Counted from the first letter of the stretch, positions 1-12,349 are shown. The stretch: 64,000 bases of DNA from Trichostrongylus colubriformis (GCA_963978905.1 OZ022261.1:24983686-25047685); one strand, 5' to 3'. Translations and numbers: made by a program. The notes: a model not told the origin generated them from the letters alone.

Positions 1-537
1 CCGGGGAAGTTGGGCTTAGCGAAGCCGCGAGGTTTTTGAGGCAGTCGTTGCTGGCAATAATCTACACAACTGTAAACCTAGGGAGAGGGTGTTTATGCTC
101 AAACTTCTTTCAGGTGTGGCAAGTGGTCCGGATACCGATAAATAGTAATTTAGATACTGGCGCCATTTGGGGCTGCGATTTTTTCCTTCAGAGTCTCCTA
201 ACTTATAATTAGAGGTGAAAACGGGTGCCAATGTTGCATCTGGGAAGGAGTATACCAACCTGCTAGGCATACGGCTTTACTTCTGCCTGGGTTTCAGGAG
301 GGAAGAGAGCTTTGTACGTTAAAGCTCAGGCCAAAACATAGGTGTTAATGTGAGGCACCACACACTTTGGCGCCACCGCCTTTTCACATGATAGTAGCCT
401 ACAAACTTCTGATTTGAAATTTCGAGCACTTATGCATTTTTTCAAGGGGTTCCAAACCAAGGATCAGGCAAGAGTCATGGACAGTGATAGCCCTTCTTCC
501 CTATCTTGGCACCGAAGTTCTCCTTCGCGTCTACATA
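1..537. other. No gene recognised
   Basis: I see no supported coding exon, RNA gene or repeat here. Short ORFs on the minus strand show no family signature or splice context. The stretch ends at the TA dinucleotide that flanks the mariner element. Confidence 0.5.
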
Positions 538-1778
538 TTAGATTGTCGCAAAATTAATTTCGAAAACGGACCGCATACTTCAAACTACTATAACTCAGCT
601 CAAACACAAGTTCATCAATCGAAGTAAAAACCATCAGAATCTACACGTTCTATAAAAACTACTATCACGAGAATCAGCGAACTCAAGGAAGGCACATTCA
701 ACATCGTTTAAATTAGTAAATTGTTTCTGACGCAGATGTGAATTGAGGGCTGGAAAAAAGTGATTTCCTGTGGGGGAGAGGTCGGGAGAATACGCTGGGT
801 AAGGGAGAAGTTTTACACCCAAGTGGGTCAATTTTGGCGGAGTGATTTGTGAGGTGTGTGGCCTTGCGTTGTCCTGCAACAGGATCGGCCCTCTTCTATT
901 CACCACCGCCGGCAACAATCTTTACAACTTCCTATACATTTGCTCCTGATCACAACAGTGAGACCCTGCTGCGACTAGCTGACCATGTTGCAAGAATTTA
1001 TAATGGATTACACCTTTACAACACCACCACAGTTATCATAACCTTTTTAGGGTGAAGGTCGGGTTTAGAAAAAGTTTTTTGATTAGCATCCCTATCTATC
1101 CAGACTAATCCCCGTTTCCTGTTATCATAAAGAAACCATTTTTCATCTACAGTTATAATACAGTTTTACAAATGGCTCATTTATAGCAAACTAGGAGTGG
1201 AGCAGGTGTCGAAACGTGCCAGACGCTGCTCATCGGTCAGCTCATGAGGCACCCACTTCAACATCTTCTTCACCTTGCCGATTTTCAACAAGTGTCTGGC
1301 CACTGTACAGTAATGTACGCCTGGGTCTTCTGCTAACGTACGAGTATTCGTCTCCGGGTTTGCTTCGACGGCTTTCCTTAAATCTTCATCATTAAGCGAC
1401 GACCTGCGGCCGCGACCCGACTTCTCTTCGAGATCAAAATCGCCAAAAGCAAATTTTTTAAATCAGAGCTCCACTGTACGTTCGCAAGGAAAATTCCTTC
1501 CAAAAACACTGCTGAGATTACGGGCGGCCTCCGCTGCGGAGTGTCCCAATTTAAATTCGTAAAGCATGATGACTCGATAGTCGCGTCGGTTCATGATTAT
1601 ACGCAGCCCTGTAAAAGGCCGGCTGGAACAATTAGAGCGACATTCATATAAGTTTTTGAAAAAGCAGAAAAAACTACCTGATGGAATGCTTGGCTTTCCT
1701 AGAAGTGGAATAGTCAGGATAAAAAATCTACTTACTCATACATGCCTCAAAATCGAAATTGATTTTGCAACAACCTCA
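538..1778 (-). mobile_element. Degenerate mariner element, near full length (1241 bp)
   Basis: A Tc1/mariner-superfamily DNA transposon in minus orientation. The ends are imperfect inverted repeats starting TTAGATTGTCGCAAAATTAA at 538 and the related TGAGGTTGTTGCAAAATCAA read inward from 1778. Each end abuts a TA dinucleotide (536-537 and 1779-1780), the mariner target duplication. About 1.24 kb is the normal mariner length. The transposase on the minus strand starts with ATG at 1594-1592 and shows the helix-turn-helix N-terminus, the linker, the first catalytic Asp (VDEKW, near 1145) and the second (DNARPH, near 870). The C-terminal YSPDLSPTGNHFF block follows. It carries a TGA in place of a Trp codon at 1465-1463 and several later stops, so it is dead. 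Confidence 0.88.
634..1594 (-). pseudogene. Mariner transposase pseudogene
   Basis: This is the reading frame inside the 538-1778 element. The N-terminal ~120 residues are similar to mariner transposases: two helix-turn-helix regions, then a WVPHEL motif. A premature TGA lies about 43 codons in, and stops cluster between 1180 and 920. The last 94 residues are open again (918-634) and contain DNARPH and the PDLSPTGNHFF block just after it. The normal role is cut-and-paste transposition at TA sites through a DDD catalytic triad. This copy cannot make an active enzyme without reading through several stops. The family is certain and the loss of function is read directly from the sequence. Confidence 0.85.
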
Positions 1779-2590
1779 TATTTATTTACATATTTACAGT
1801 GAGAGAACACAGCGCAAAAATAAGTGTCACCCCAAACTGCATAAGCACCTCAAAACTGCTGCGGTGCGCCATAAATGGATTTGATTTGGGCGCTAATGTA
1901 TAATAGTTAGGGGGAGGATATCTACTGCGCTCGGTGTCCAGCGCAGTTCTGTCTAGGCTTTCCTCTAAGCCTCAGTTGATGGGCAAACCCCTATCCCACC
2001 ACAAGACGGATGAGTAAGGAACATCAGAGGACCCCTCGCGCATGCTCCAATCCAAATACGTGCCCCAGTGATAACCGGGTTACGGTGGTAACAAACCAGC
2101 GATCTGCGGAATCCGTCTCGTGACTATCACTCATATTTTTATTTGATTACCACTCGTCCTACTTCGTCCTCGCTCACTATCTCTGAAGCAAAATCAAGCA
2201 CAGAGATGTGGGAAGAGCAGGGATGGGCCTAAAACCATTAAAATTCTGACTTCTAAAGCGGAGAGTGCCATGCACCGTCCATTTCATCGATATAGGTTAT
2301 AAGCACTAATGGTCCTAAGTTAATTACCATGCCAATTTTTGAAGTAGAATAAATCTGAAAGACGAAGTTCAATATTGTCAAAAATATGGTTCACCCTCAA
2401 AGATAGGATGAGCGTGACAAACGTGAATCAAGGTAACCAGCTGAAAATTTTCAGCACCTCCATTATCCGATATCTAACCGATATGGGTAAGGAAGAAGCT
2501 ACAACAATGCCGAGAGCATTTTCTGTGTTCTTCAGATGCAGCGATAGGTGAATTTCGGACGAATCGTGGAAAATGTAGTGAATATGAAAT
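1779..2590. other. No gene recognised
   Basis: I find no convincing coding, tRNA or element boundary here. The stretch separates the mariner copy from an inverted-repeat block. Confidence 0.4.
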
Positions 2591-2734
2591 TCGATGTACT
2601 TACAAGGGAAGGATGGTAAGCCGAAGTGGCCGTTTGAGATGGGGTTTGTACCAATGATAGGGCTCGGGATGCCATTCACCAGTCTGCATTCCATATCTGC
2701 TGTCCGTCTCTGGGAGCAGAGTTACAATTTGCGA

Positions 2735-2948
2735 GGCACTATGTCATCAGCACGGCCGTTACAGCTACAAGCAACGGCCTCCGTGGCTCAGAGGTGTGTT
2801 CCGGATCTGCAGGCCATCGGTCATGGGTTTGCTTCCCGCCGGTGCTGGTTTTTTCTGCATTTTGTGTTTCATTGTCGGTAAGTGCTTTTCTTTCACTTCT
2901 GGACGTTTCCTTGTACTGGTACCTATCGCACCCATCAGTTACTCTGCC
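2735..2948 (+). repeat. tRNA-like SINE copy 1
   Basis: A polymerase III-type promoter is visible: box A TGGCTCAGAGG at 2784-2794 and a box B-like GGGTTTGCTTCCC at 2825-2837. Spacing is about 30-40 bp, as in tRNA-derived SINEs. The leader (CATCAGCACGG...) and the tail (GAACGTTTC-like, then TACTGGTACC) match the copy at 12350-12610, and the leader matches the copy at 16440-16640. Stems do not fold into a full cloverleaf, so this is not a tRNA gene. Confidence 0.6.
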
Positions 2949-3321
2949 AACTACTAACATTATTCACAAGGGAAGGATACCAAGTCGAAGGAATCCCGTA
3001 CCACACGAATTAGGCGTTGTTGCGTAAAAAGATTATGATATTCGCGCACAGGGGGTCGAATTACCCCTCTGTGCAAATTTTCAGCCAAATCCAGTTTTTG
3101 TCCAACTTTGGAAAATTAGCGGTGGCCAAGGGGTGAAGTGGTAGTTTTTGAATTTTCTTCTACAAAAAACCCTGCAACCTTAACAAGATAACCTACACAT
3201 ACCTTTTACACTTGCCCATCGCACTGAATGTACGAAACAAGCGTCAAATAGGAGCACTTCCTAGGCAAGGGTCAACGACTTCTCGTTTTTAGTATTGTGC
3301 TGTCGCGAAGCCTCATGAATA

Positions 3322-3559
3322 TCTGAATGTGTGAAAATATGAGACTCCAAAATATTCATTTCAAAAAACTCAAAAGACTGTGAAAGTCCCAAAAGTTTTC
3401 CAAAACAAGTCGCAATATTTCGGTGCGTAGCACCTTCCTCAGGCCTAAAAAGTGGCAGTAGTATTATAGTGTAATATACAAGGTATATTACAAACTTTCA
3501 CAGTCTTTTGAGTTTTTTGAAATAAATATTTTGGAGTCTCATATTTTCACACATTCAGA
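3322..3559. repeat. Palindromic MITE (65-bp arms)
   Basis: The left arm 3322-3386 and right arm 3495-3559 are near-perfect reverse complements, beginning TCTGAATGTGTGAAAATATG. The ~108-bp centre contains a GTGCGTAGCACCTTCCTCAGG segment and a short TA-rich palindrome near 3470-3490. There is no coding capacity. The shape is that of a nonautonomous foldback DNA element. Target duplication is not clear. Confidence 0.75.
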
Positions 3560-4049
3560 CTTCTCGTTTGTTCAATGTGCTGCCACCCAATAGCCCGTGA
3601 ATTTTTCCGAAATTTGGTCAAATCCTCGAATGGGCTAAAATTTGTCCACTGGGGTAATTGACTCCCTGAACATGAAAATCGCCATGGTTTCGCGCAAGAA
3701 CGTCTGGCTCGCGTGCTACGGGCTTTCAAAACCTACCCATATAATAGTACTTTTTCAAAAAAACCTCTATAACTCCGCTCAGAAAATCGTTCTGAAAATT
3801 TCGAATACAGATTTGAGATCAGCGTCCGAGAATACGTCGGACCATATGTATCCCATTCTGAATGGCCACTTCGACCCGGGGTTCTTCCCTTGTGAGTTTC
3901 TTCTCTTTCAACGCCTGTAACTCTGCTCCCAGAGACGGACAGTAGATATGGAATGCAGATTGGTGAATGGCATTCCGAGCCCTATCATTGGTATAAACCC
4001 CATTTCAAACGGCCTTTTCGACTTACCATCCTTACCTTGTTAGTAATAC

Positions 4050-6211
4050 GACGGTGAAGAAAAAACGGGAGGAAATGGCTAAAACCCAAGAAAGAGGTCC
4101 CCTTTCCACCGCTGATGGTCGACGCGGACGACCTTTCCGTCAATAGGCGGTCCGAACGATCTTTGCGTTGGCATGTCGCCCAGTTGTAAATACGATGGGA
4201 TGTTCGGAAATATGGCAGCATCTGTTTTCTGGAGTTAGCCTCAAGCTGAACCTGAAAAAGTGCGCCGCGATACTTTCAACCCTGCCGCCTACCTGACCAT
4301 TCTCGCCGTAGCTAATCAAGGATTGCGTCGCCTGGAGGCGGGGTCTGTCACCACAAGGCGTGAACTGCCAACCGTTACGCCGTTTCTACAGCTAGGGAGT
4401 GCACTTTTCGAAGGGGATCTCGCAATAAACAGGCTTGCAGGTGAATAGTTTCCATGTGACCGACTTCTTTTAGGGATTTATCAATGACCACATTACCCTT
4501 AGTGCTGTCTACAAAGGCACTTTCCACGTCTGCAGAAAGGAGGATATTGGCAGGTGGACAGTGGCGGAAGATGCCTCAAATAAGGTGCAGTCGCTTTAGA
4601 AAGCTACCTGGATAGTATACGAGCCAGGTCCTGAAACGATTCCGCCGTAAGTAAGGCGCATAAAGGTAATCGCTTCAAAACCCAACTACGCACGGCGTCC
4701 TTGCTCGCACGCATCGCGTCGTGTACCGCACACCGAGGTGCGAAGTCTTTCCTAGCGATACGTAGCCAGTGCCTACCGCCCAAGGAATTCACGACCATGT
4801 ATTTCCCTCTGCAATCACAATGGTTTTTCGAGTGGTTCAACTAGATCAGTAAATTGCGTGATATATCTGCCCAGACACTCGTGTGGGTAGCCGCCAATCG
4901 TCGTCAGCCACCCACCTCGCCCGTGATGATGATATCATCATTACAAAACAGAAGAGACGGAAAGGCGGAGCTGCGATGGCTTAAGCTTAAAGCATTTTTC
5001 AGTATAATACAGTTGATTTCTAGGTCTGACTAGCTGATAATGGCTACAATCCTGTAAACGACCCTCTCAGGAAAATGGGGGACGGGGTTGCTTGCATTCC
5101 GCATTCCTTCTTAGATCATTAATGAATCAGGATCAAAAACACAGCAAAACAATCTTATCAGCGTTACTGACGTTTTTTGGGGGAAGACGGAAATTCTCAT
5201 CATGAGACTCTCCAAATACCACAAATCTGTAGAGAGGCCCAGTCACACGACTTGAGCGAACCGTTCCATGACTTTGTACTCTTCAGTTTCATTTTCTACT
5301 AATAATTTTATGGAGTAAATATCAGTAGTGTAGGAACTGCTGAACCATTGCGAGTCAGTAAAAATCTGATGGTGACCTAAAGCAATCAAAAGAGAAATTA
5401 CTACCACCCTTTTTCACATTGCTATGGTTGCGTTTCCCATGCTATTTATCTTCTCTTTCACTTCCGATTGAATACTATCGACTTTTAGTACACTTGGAAT
5501 GTCTCATATCTCGATAAGAGCCTTTTCAGAAATGCTTACACAGGTTGTATCCCTCATGGCCGTCGCCTCCACAGCTAGGGTGAGTATTTCATTTTTTTCC
5601 ATCAACAAATTTCTTTCCGACTCGCAAAAGAAAACTGGCTGCTTGAAACCGGAATTATTCAACATGAAGAAGTGATATTTTTATCATCTGGGCTAGGGCA
5701 TCACTATGGATCACATGCTGGCGTGCAAAATGGACCCGTTATGTGCTACTCACCCCTGGGCGTCATGATTACCGTGCTCAGCCGTGCTCATAAAAATACA
5801 GAATGACGCCTTATGGCTCTGTAGATCTTTTTCCGTGTGCCCTTCACTCACTGGGGTGGCCCATTATCTATTTTGCGATTCTACTCAGATACCGACAATC
5901 TCCGTCGCTTCTATGGCTGCACCCAACCATCAACATGATTCCCTGCTCACTGCCGGCTCTCTTAGCCATAAAAGAAGAAACGGAAAAGAATGAATACTGC
6001 GTCAGGTTTTGCCTCCAACCTCAGACCGATAATTCCGATCACCTTTAATCTATGGCCCGTATAACTAGGTATACAGATTTGTTGCCTTCGACCCCACACA
6101 CCCACTGCGGGCTGTCAACATAGGAGCCGACAATTACGACCAGTACCGATCGACTCTTGGAAGCCATAAAACTTCTCGCGTGCCACTATGCTTTTGTATT
6201 TCTTATGAAGG
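4050..6211. other. No gene recognised; one foldback fragment
   Basis: A fragment of the dispersed ACGGCGTCC...GCTCGCACGCATCGCG foldback family lies at about 4680-4760. Otherwise I see no supported gene or element. Confidence 0.45.
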
Positions 6212-6690
6212 ATATGCTATTAGGTTGAAAGGAAAGTTTTGGCCGGTTTTGCTCGTTTACAAGATAAGTGTAAATCTAAAAGTGTATCAACATGAATTAG
6301 ATTACATATTGTGCTCCACAAAAAGCGATGGGCGTCTATACTTACAAAAAACACCTTGAAGTGACTTCCTCACAGAAATGTGGTTGACCACCTCAAGTAG
6401 GTTTGAGCCCAAAAAAGCCCAAAAAAAGGGTGCCGCGAGACTCCTCGGAGCAGCCATGCACGAGCGCACTTCCCAGAAATCGTCTTCAGTTGCAGGTGGA
6501 AGCATTTAGTCGTCCATGATTTTCATCAGGTCTAGCGCTAACTAAGTCCTACTTTCTCCAACATCTGGACAGCTCCTTCACTAGTAGTGTGTGCAGAAAG
6601 AATGGTGATTTAGGCTCGACCTTCTTCGATTTCAAGCAGTATAAATCGTCAGCCCTTTATCAAAATGAAACATGTAAGTACGCATAATAT
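6212..6690 (+). mobile_element. Deleted mariner-like remnant
   Basis: It begins at a TA next to TTAGGTTGAAAGGAAAGTT, a typical mariner terminus. The same terminus occurs at 21079. About 310 bp later a degenerate transposase C-terminus (TCA-GGTCTAGCGCTAACTAAG, equivalent to SPDLALT) and the conserved CATCTGGACAG block appear. The right terminus was not found. The internal DNA-binding and first catalytic regions are missing. Confidence 0.6.
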
Positions 6691-8522
6691 TGCCGGCTCC
6701 GCCCACTCTAGCCTTATCTCTAAGCAACATCTGAGTTCCACTCCTATTTCCTTCAGTCTCCAGACACCTTCAGAGCAACATTACGAATTTTCGGTTTTGA
6801 CCCCGTTCAATTCGCTCACCGTGAGACCAACTTGAGTAGCTTTGGCTTATTCTGACCTCTAGGTGTGTGCACGCTCCGCCCATTGTAGGCGAGTCTTTAC
6901 ACACTTCAGTGTGTACGACTAACCTTGGACAACGCTCATCTTCACCGACTTTCTTCCCTGGTCTCTATACTTTGCTGGAACAAAGATATGAGTTTAAGTA
7001 AACAGTAAGCAACAGCCATTCGGAGTACGCTCGTCAAAAGGGTCCCTTTGACGGCTCCGGTAGCCATAACAAGTATACATGAACGGTAGCGATACCCCGC
7101 TGGGATGAGGATGGCGGCCATAAGAAGTTTCAAAGAAGAGATGCGTGAAGTCATGATACTCCACAGAAGTCGATACACGGGGCACACTCGATACACGAAC
7201 CGATCAAATGGGATGTCTCATTGAAGAGAATTGGGGGCATTTTGACCTGAAAGCATTGCACGGGAGGAAAGCGAATGAGTGCACTGCCCATGGTCTCTGC
7301 ATAATCAAGTGAAAAATTTTGTGCCCAAAAATTGTAACTCCTGAAGCCGTGTATCGACATTATCCGATATAGAAGCTCGAAGACACTTTGCAGACATGAT
7401 GGGGCCATAATGCTATTGCATGGATTGGGAGGCGTGGGAGTCGCGACCAAGGTATGGTAGTGCATATGAGAGAAAGCAAAACCGTCTAACTCCTATGTGA
7501 AGTAGCAGTCAACAAATGCAATCACACATTTACTCTACCACACACCCGAAGGTCCTGGTAGGCTTGAAATAGCACGAATTTTCGAGAACTGAATAGAATA
7601 GAAATTAAAAATCCTTACCGCTGACCTCTGATAATACTCCATGTCTAGAATTTCACCTGGTTAATTTTATGGCTTTTTCCTCAGAATAAACCCAAACTTT
7701 TTTGGCGTCTCCCTGGCGGAGCCTAAAGTGTCATTTTTGGTGAGCCTGTGATAAGTTTCTCAAAACGCAGTGAGCAATTCTTATCTACGGGCATATCATT
7801 GTTGTAGTAATTGAACTAGATTGCTATTCACTGAAAAGAAAGAGACGAGAGCAGATCACACTAGTGTCATAATCGATTCCATGAGTCTTATGTAGTGTAC
7901 AAAATTAATATCAGAATAGGAAGTGAGAATGCTGAAGAAACGAAAAGTACCGGATGCTAATAGCCTCGCCACGTTCGACTCATCTCTGTAGCGGTGCAAA
8001 GTGAAGATGGGTGGTTACCATCGAAATAGAAAATCGCGTACCGCGTGCGTGCTAATGGTTTCAAATACAGCTGAGTCTGATCCGAAGCGATGCCTGCACC
8101 TAGCCCTTATCTTGGGTATAATCGCCCTAGGACCCACTCACGTCCCCTAGCTCGCACGCATCGCATCGCATCGCGGGCCGCATGCAACCATAGATGGTGC
8201 ACACACAAAGTGAAGAATAGTGACTACCCATGTTGTATACGATTACGATACGTACACGAAAACGCAAGAATGTTTGGCCATAAGAATTACCAATAGAATT
8301 GTGGAGGCATTGAAACCCTTATTAACTGTTGGGTATAGGGAGACGTCAGTGTACAAGACACGGACTCAGTCATACATGGCTAATACCTAACAATGGATCC
8401 TGAACAGTAGAAATCTTAGCTGGTCTGGGCTGGGTTCGATCTATATGACGCATTGATATTTTTTGCTGTTTCCTCCCGATAGATTTATCTTTTCGTTTTT
8501 TGTTGATTCTACACGTCATCGC
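6691..8522. other. No gene recognised; foldback fragment at 8100-8200
   Basis: A copy of the GCTCGCACGCATCGC foldback family is visible at about 8100-8200. No coding exon can be supported in the rest. Confidence 0.4.
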
Positions 8523-8864
8523 CTAACATCGACCTTTTACAAGGAATGAAATAAACGAACGTGATTTATGGTGCCAAACATACATCATTTTATGTATTAT
8601 AACATAAGCCGATGGGAATCTACAACACCCACTGTCGCACTTTGTGTTAGAAAACATAGGAGAGCAAACTGAAACATCGACCGAAATGCTTATCGCTTCA
8701 ACACATGCCGACTGCCTGCGAATCATGAAACCTCGAGAAAGTGAACTACCTCCAGTCATGCTACTCATTGCTAGTGTACTGATTCCTTTTGGCTCATTTT
8801 CATTAGACAGAGACACTGCTATTGAACTTCGAGCGCTATCTTCTATGGGTGGCAAGGATTCGGT
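8523..8864 (-). CDS. Possible terminal exon of an unrecognised gene
   Basis: A 342-nt open frame on the minus strand runs from a possible acceptor (CATTAG at 8870-8865) to a stop at 8525-8523. The product is Ser-rich with a stretch reading SSLSRGFMIRRQSACVEA. Composition looks more protein-like than surrounding ORFs. I do not recognise a family, no upstream exon was found, and the opposite strand is also open, so this may be chance. Confidence 0.22.
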   Translation of the reverse strand, partial: TESLPPIEDSARSSIAVSLSNENEPKGISTLAMSSMTGGSSLSRGFMIRRQSACVEAISISVDVSVCSPMFSNTKCDSGCCRFPSAYVIIHKMMYVWHHKSRSFISFLVKGRC

Positions 8865-9135
8865 CTAATGTGTAGTCCAGCATCCACATGAAGGTGAAGC
8901 ATTAAAGACACCAGTAGGGGTGGGGAGAAATGTATTGGAAACTTGAATTATGTTTCTGTAAATGGACATTCGAGAGAAGAGACTATGCGAAGGTAACTTC
9001 GCATTCAAAAATGCTCCTTCGTGTCTTTATTGAGATTTCGTCGCACTATATTTCACGCTGCTCGCATCCGCTGGACAAGTTGCTGCGAGGGATTCCCGGT
9101 TTGCCCCTCGCCGTCTGCATCTACTTCTCTGCGAT

Positions 9136-9297
9136 GGGTGTATGTCGTTTGGCGCGGCCCTTGCAGCTAATTTGCCAATGGGGCGCTTGGACCGTCTGGA
9201 CTCTCCGAGATTTACCTGAGCCTTTTTAGGGGAGGAGCTTTGGCAGTGCCCCATTGGCAAATTAGCTCCAAGGGGCCGCGCCAAACGACCGTCTCCC
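9136..9297. mobile_element. MULE-like MITE copy 1 with exact 9-bp target duplication
   Basis: A 162-bp element with long inverted arms: GGGTGTATGTCGTTTGGCGC at the left, GGGAGACGGTCGTTTGGCGC read inward from the right, then a shared GGCC and GCTAATTTGCCAATGGGGC. The flanks CTCTGCGAT (9127-9135) and CTCTGCGAT (9298-9306) are identical 9-bp duplications. A 9-bp duplication with G-starting TIRs points to the Mutator/MULE superfamily (inference). It has no coding capacity. A second copy lies at 59410-59569 in the opposite orientation. Confidence 0.88.
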
Positions 9298-9391
9298 CTC
9301 TGCGATAATGATGCAAAGAGATGAATGTGAAGCAGTGAAAACTGGCCTGTTTCTCGGATTTTATTGATTCTCCGTACCGTTGCTCTATTAT

Positions 9392-10133
9392 AGACACCAG
9401 AAGGGGGTAATTTTGGCTTACTGTAGAACAGACGTAGTGTGGACGAGTTTGAGTAGCCGCCATTGCACAAACTCGCCAATTTGATGACTTGGCATGGTGC
9501 CAAAAGAAGATGGTTCTATTATAGATTTGTTTTTTTCCTTTTAGTTTTTACTTTCTTCTTTCTTATATTGTTTCTAGATGTACTTACGGGTCAAATAAAG
9601 TCGGGGGGGGGGGGGGGTAGACGCAAAATTTTCACCCCGTCAAAGCTTCTTTCCCTTCCTAGGGTTAGGCTAAAGCAGATGAGACCTATGCTTTGACAGA
9701 TGCTTTTTAATGTGGGAGGAGGAGATACCAATTTTAGCCTAAGCCTAGTAAGGGAAAGGAGCTTTGTTGTCGACGCAAAGTTGCGTCTCCCCCCCCCCCC
9801 CCCCCCCCCCGACTTTATTTGACCCTTCTGAGATTTTCAGGTATAGGAATGCACAATCAAGAAGATCCATAAGTAAACAAGTAAAATATGTCACTAGAAA
9901 ACAGTCTTAAGAGGAAATAATGCAAAAATAAGGTTACATCAGGCCGAAGGCAAGCTTTAAAATGAACGAAGCGTGGCTCGGCCATGGAAGCTTGCAGTTC
10001 GGACGGAAGCGCGCCCTATGGCGCGTTTTTCAACGCCGGTTTCCTTACACACTGTATCTACCGAACCCATATGTTTGTTTTCAGACGCCATTGTTTTTGT
10101 AAACGTTATTCCGCCCTTGTCCCCTCCGTGCCT
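9392..10133 (+). mobile_element. TTAA-flanked nonautonomous element, copy A (742 bp)
   Basis: The left terminus AGACACCAGAAGGGGG and right terminus CCCCTCCGTGCCT are inverted repeats. They are flanked by TTAT (9388-9391, one change from TTAA) and TTAA (10134-10137). A near-identical copy in reverse orientation is at 48356-49092, and shorter relatives are at 13309-13741, 24388-24845 and 40313-40727. Inside sits a second MITE with poly-G/poly-C termini (9588-9825). No ORF of note. TTAA duplication is the hallmark of piggyBac-superfamily transposition. Confidence 0.82.
9588..9825. mobile_element. Nested MITE with poly-G/poly-C termini, copy 1
   Basis: The arms start GGGTCAAATAAAGTC, followed by a run of G on the left and a matching C run before GACTTTATTTGACCC on the right. 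Then come GACGCAA... and ...TTGCGTC and AGCTTCTTTCCCTTCCTAGG-type inner arms. It lies within TTAA element copy A; the same insertion is present in copy B (48685-48899). A third, diverged copy is at 61369-61577. Confidence 0.78.
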
Positions 10134-10139
10134 TTAACA

Positions 10140-12049
10140 CCCCGATATCCATGCTTCAGATTATTTCAAAATTGGTCAAAATTCACTTAATGGTATCTTT
10201 GATTAACATAACAAGGATATGGTTCTGTAGGTGGTACAGGATAAGCTGATACGGTGCAACGACAAGCGGTCTACGTCTTCGATTTCTCGTAAAACTGCTG
10301 CGCGCGGCGACAGAACACGCCCCCTCCCCTCCCGCCCCTACCTTTTTTTTACATCAAAAGATGAGGGAATGTCGGTTTCAAACATATTAGCGTGTTTTTT
10401 GGTGAACGTTTTCACTGGGTGACCCGTATGAAATGGCATAGCATATACGATCCCTGAAGGAAAATGAATGGCAAAATTTTAGCGTAAAGAGTAGTTACAG
10501 AGGCGCAGTCACCGATGAATCACGCGCTAGTGTCGATGAATGAGCATCCAAAGTACCAGCATAAAGGCGACAAAAAGGATACTTGTAGTCGAAAACAAAC
10601 TAGTGAATTACCACTACTAATTATGGGCTACGATAGGAATTTAGCGACAGGTTTCAATTGCATAGATACTCGGTTTCAAAAGAAAAACCAACAGAGTGTC
10701 CCTAACGGCACAACGCTCTTACGTTCTCCATCACACTGTAACAACAATCAACTCAGATAGACTCGAACGATATCTTTCTCACACTTCTTGGTACCCTCAC
10801 CATTCTCAGTGCTATGGATCAGAGTAAGAAGTGTGAAAGTGAAGAGATGCGCTGACTATACAGATCACATGTAAAACATCATAGGGCTTCAGATGATCAG
10901 AATGAGATAATTTGCAACAGTTGGCAGCTAAAACACGTGCATGGGGCGTGCACAGTGAAGGCAACAGGAGCAAAAAATTAGTCATCCGTTCAAAATGAAA
11001 CCATAAGTGCTAGATAGCACGGTATTAAAAGAAGACCCGATTCTCCGTGGTTCTTGTCTAAGAGCGCCGTCAGACCTCGCGGTTGTGCGATTTTGCAATT
11101 CTGGACATTGCGATTTTGGATTTTGCAACGTCGCACTTTCGCACGCGATACAACGAGGAGTATACTGTACAGTAGATACCTGAGGACCCACGACCCAGGA
11201 AGGTAAAGTCGAGTGAATGATTATGCTGAGGTGCGCCTTTGAATAGGTGTTTAAAAGTGATTGAAAGTGTTATAGCAGATGTCGTAGAAGTCCCACATTA
11301 TGAGATTCGGAAGTCTCGCAAGGAGCAACACAAGATAACTCCCGAAGAAAGGCCAAACCAACCGAAAAGGAGCTGTACCTGAAATCACGTAGATTTTTGG
11401 GGGTGCTGATGTAAGTATGCAGACTGCGATAAGCTCCAGCCTGAAAATACACCATAGATTGGTAGTGTTGGAAACAACAAAGAAAGCACACATGTGTTAA
11501 ATAATACTGAAGAATTCAGATAGATAACACCACAGTGCGGTTGGACATGTGCAGGACGTTATTAGATGATGAGAAATGTAATCGTACAATGCCAATCACG
11601 CATGGACACTATCCTGTCACAAAGCCAGATGATCGCCTTATCCTTCGTATCAGTAGTGATCGAAGTGAGTTCCCCATTGCGTTCAGCACAAAAAGGACTA
11701 ACTACACAAAGTGCAAACAGTGCGGTTTAATTTAATTGCGCTTTTAATCAACGGGGATTCCATCAAATTTGAGCGACAGATGGGAATTTACAGAGGACAT
11801 TCGTCGGCGATAGCAGTGCAATATTCTAAGAAAATGCATTGCAAGCTATCCCTGACCATACGTCATCTGACTAGAGACTACTAGAGTGCAATAATGCAAA
11901 AATAAGGTTACATGGCTGAAGGAATATCGCTTTACCGTTGATATAAGACACGACAACAAAAGGTCATAACACCTCAGAAAATAAGAGCACTCGTCTTTTT
12001 AGTTCCACAAATGTGCAACTTTCCATAGATAATGAAACATGACAGGTCC
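10140..12049. other. No gene recognised
   Basis: I see no supported exon, tRNA or element in this stretch. Minus-strand ORFs at 11.25-11.49 kb overlap each other and show no family signature. Confidence 0.45.
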
Positions 12050-12069
12050 TACATAACGTGTGCATATCT

Positions 12070-12262
12070 ATGTCAAGTCAGGATTCGCGGCGTGCGACCG
12101 ATGTGCCACAGCCAGAGACGCCGTACGTAGTCTGGTCCCAAAGAGATTGCACGCCAAGCGCGTTTATTGCTCATAGCATCAGTCGTGGAATCGTTTTAGC
12201 CCAACTACATACGGTCCCTAGATCGCACGCCTCAGGCTGCGATCCGACATGCGACTAACCAG
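12070..12262. repeat. Dispersed foldback repeat (GCGTGCGA/TCGCACGC family)
   Basis: The left arm (GCGGCGTGCGACCGATGTGC, then CGCCGTACGTAGTCTGGTCC) pairs imperfectly with the right arm (GCCCAACTACATACGG then GATCGCACGCCTC). The same paired motifs recur at about 4680, 8100, 23070, 41340, 51840, 54450 and 60150. It is noncoding and small, probably a MITE. No exact target duplication was found. Confidence 0.65.
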
Positions 12263-12349
12263 GGAGGGATTTCAACTTCCCATGAAATTTTGAATTGAGA
12301 CGAGATAGATCGACAATTCGAATACTGGTTATAACTGTGTAAACCAAAA

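Larger units (their letters stand above)
2595..4045. repeat. Inverted-repeat pair with 1.2-kb spacer
   Basis: A segment of about 135 bp at 2605-2740 recurs in reverse complement at 3917-4043. Both share the GGATGGTAAG end, the GGCATTCACC-type core and the CTGGGAGCAGAGTTAC end. The spacer holds a tRNA-like repeat (2735-2948) and a palindromic MITE (3322-3559). The arrangement suggests either a large foldback element with later insertions or an inverted duplication. Arms are diverged by point changes and small indels, so the event is not recent. Confidence 0.6.

Noticed and set aside
9027..9503. 158-residue minus-strand ORF
   Set aside because: It runs across the MULE-like MITE and the end of a TTAA element, so it is a chance ORF in repeats.
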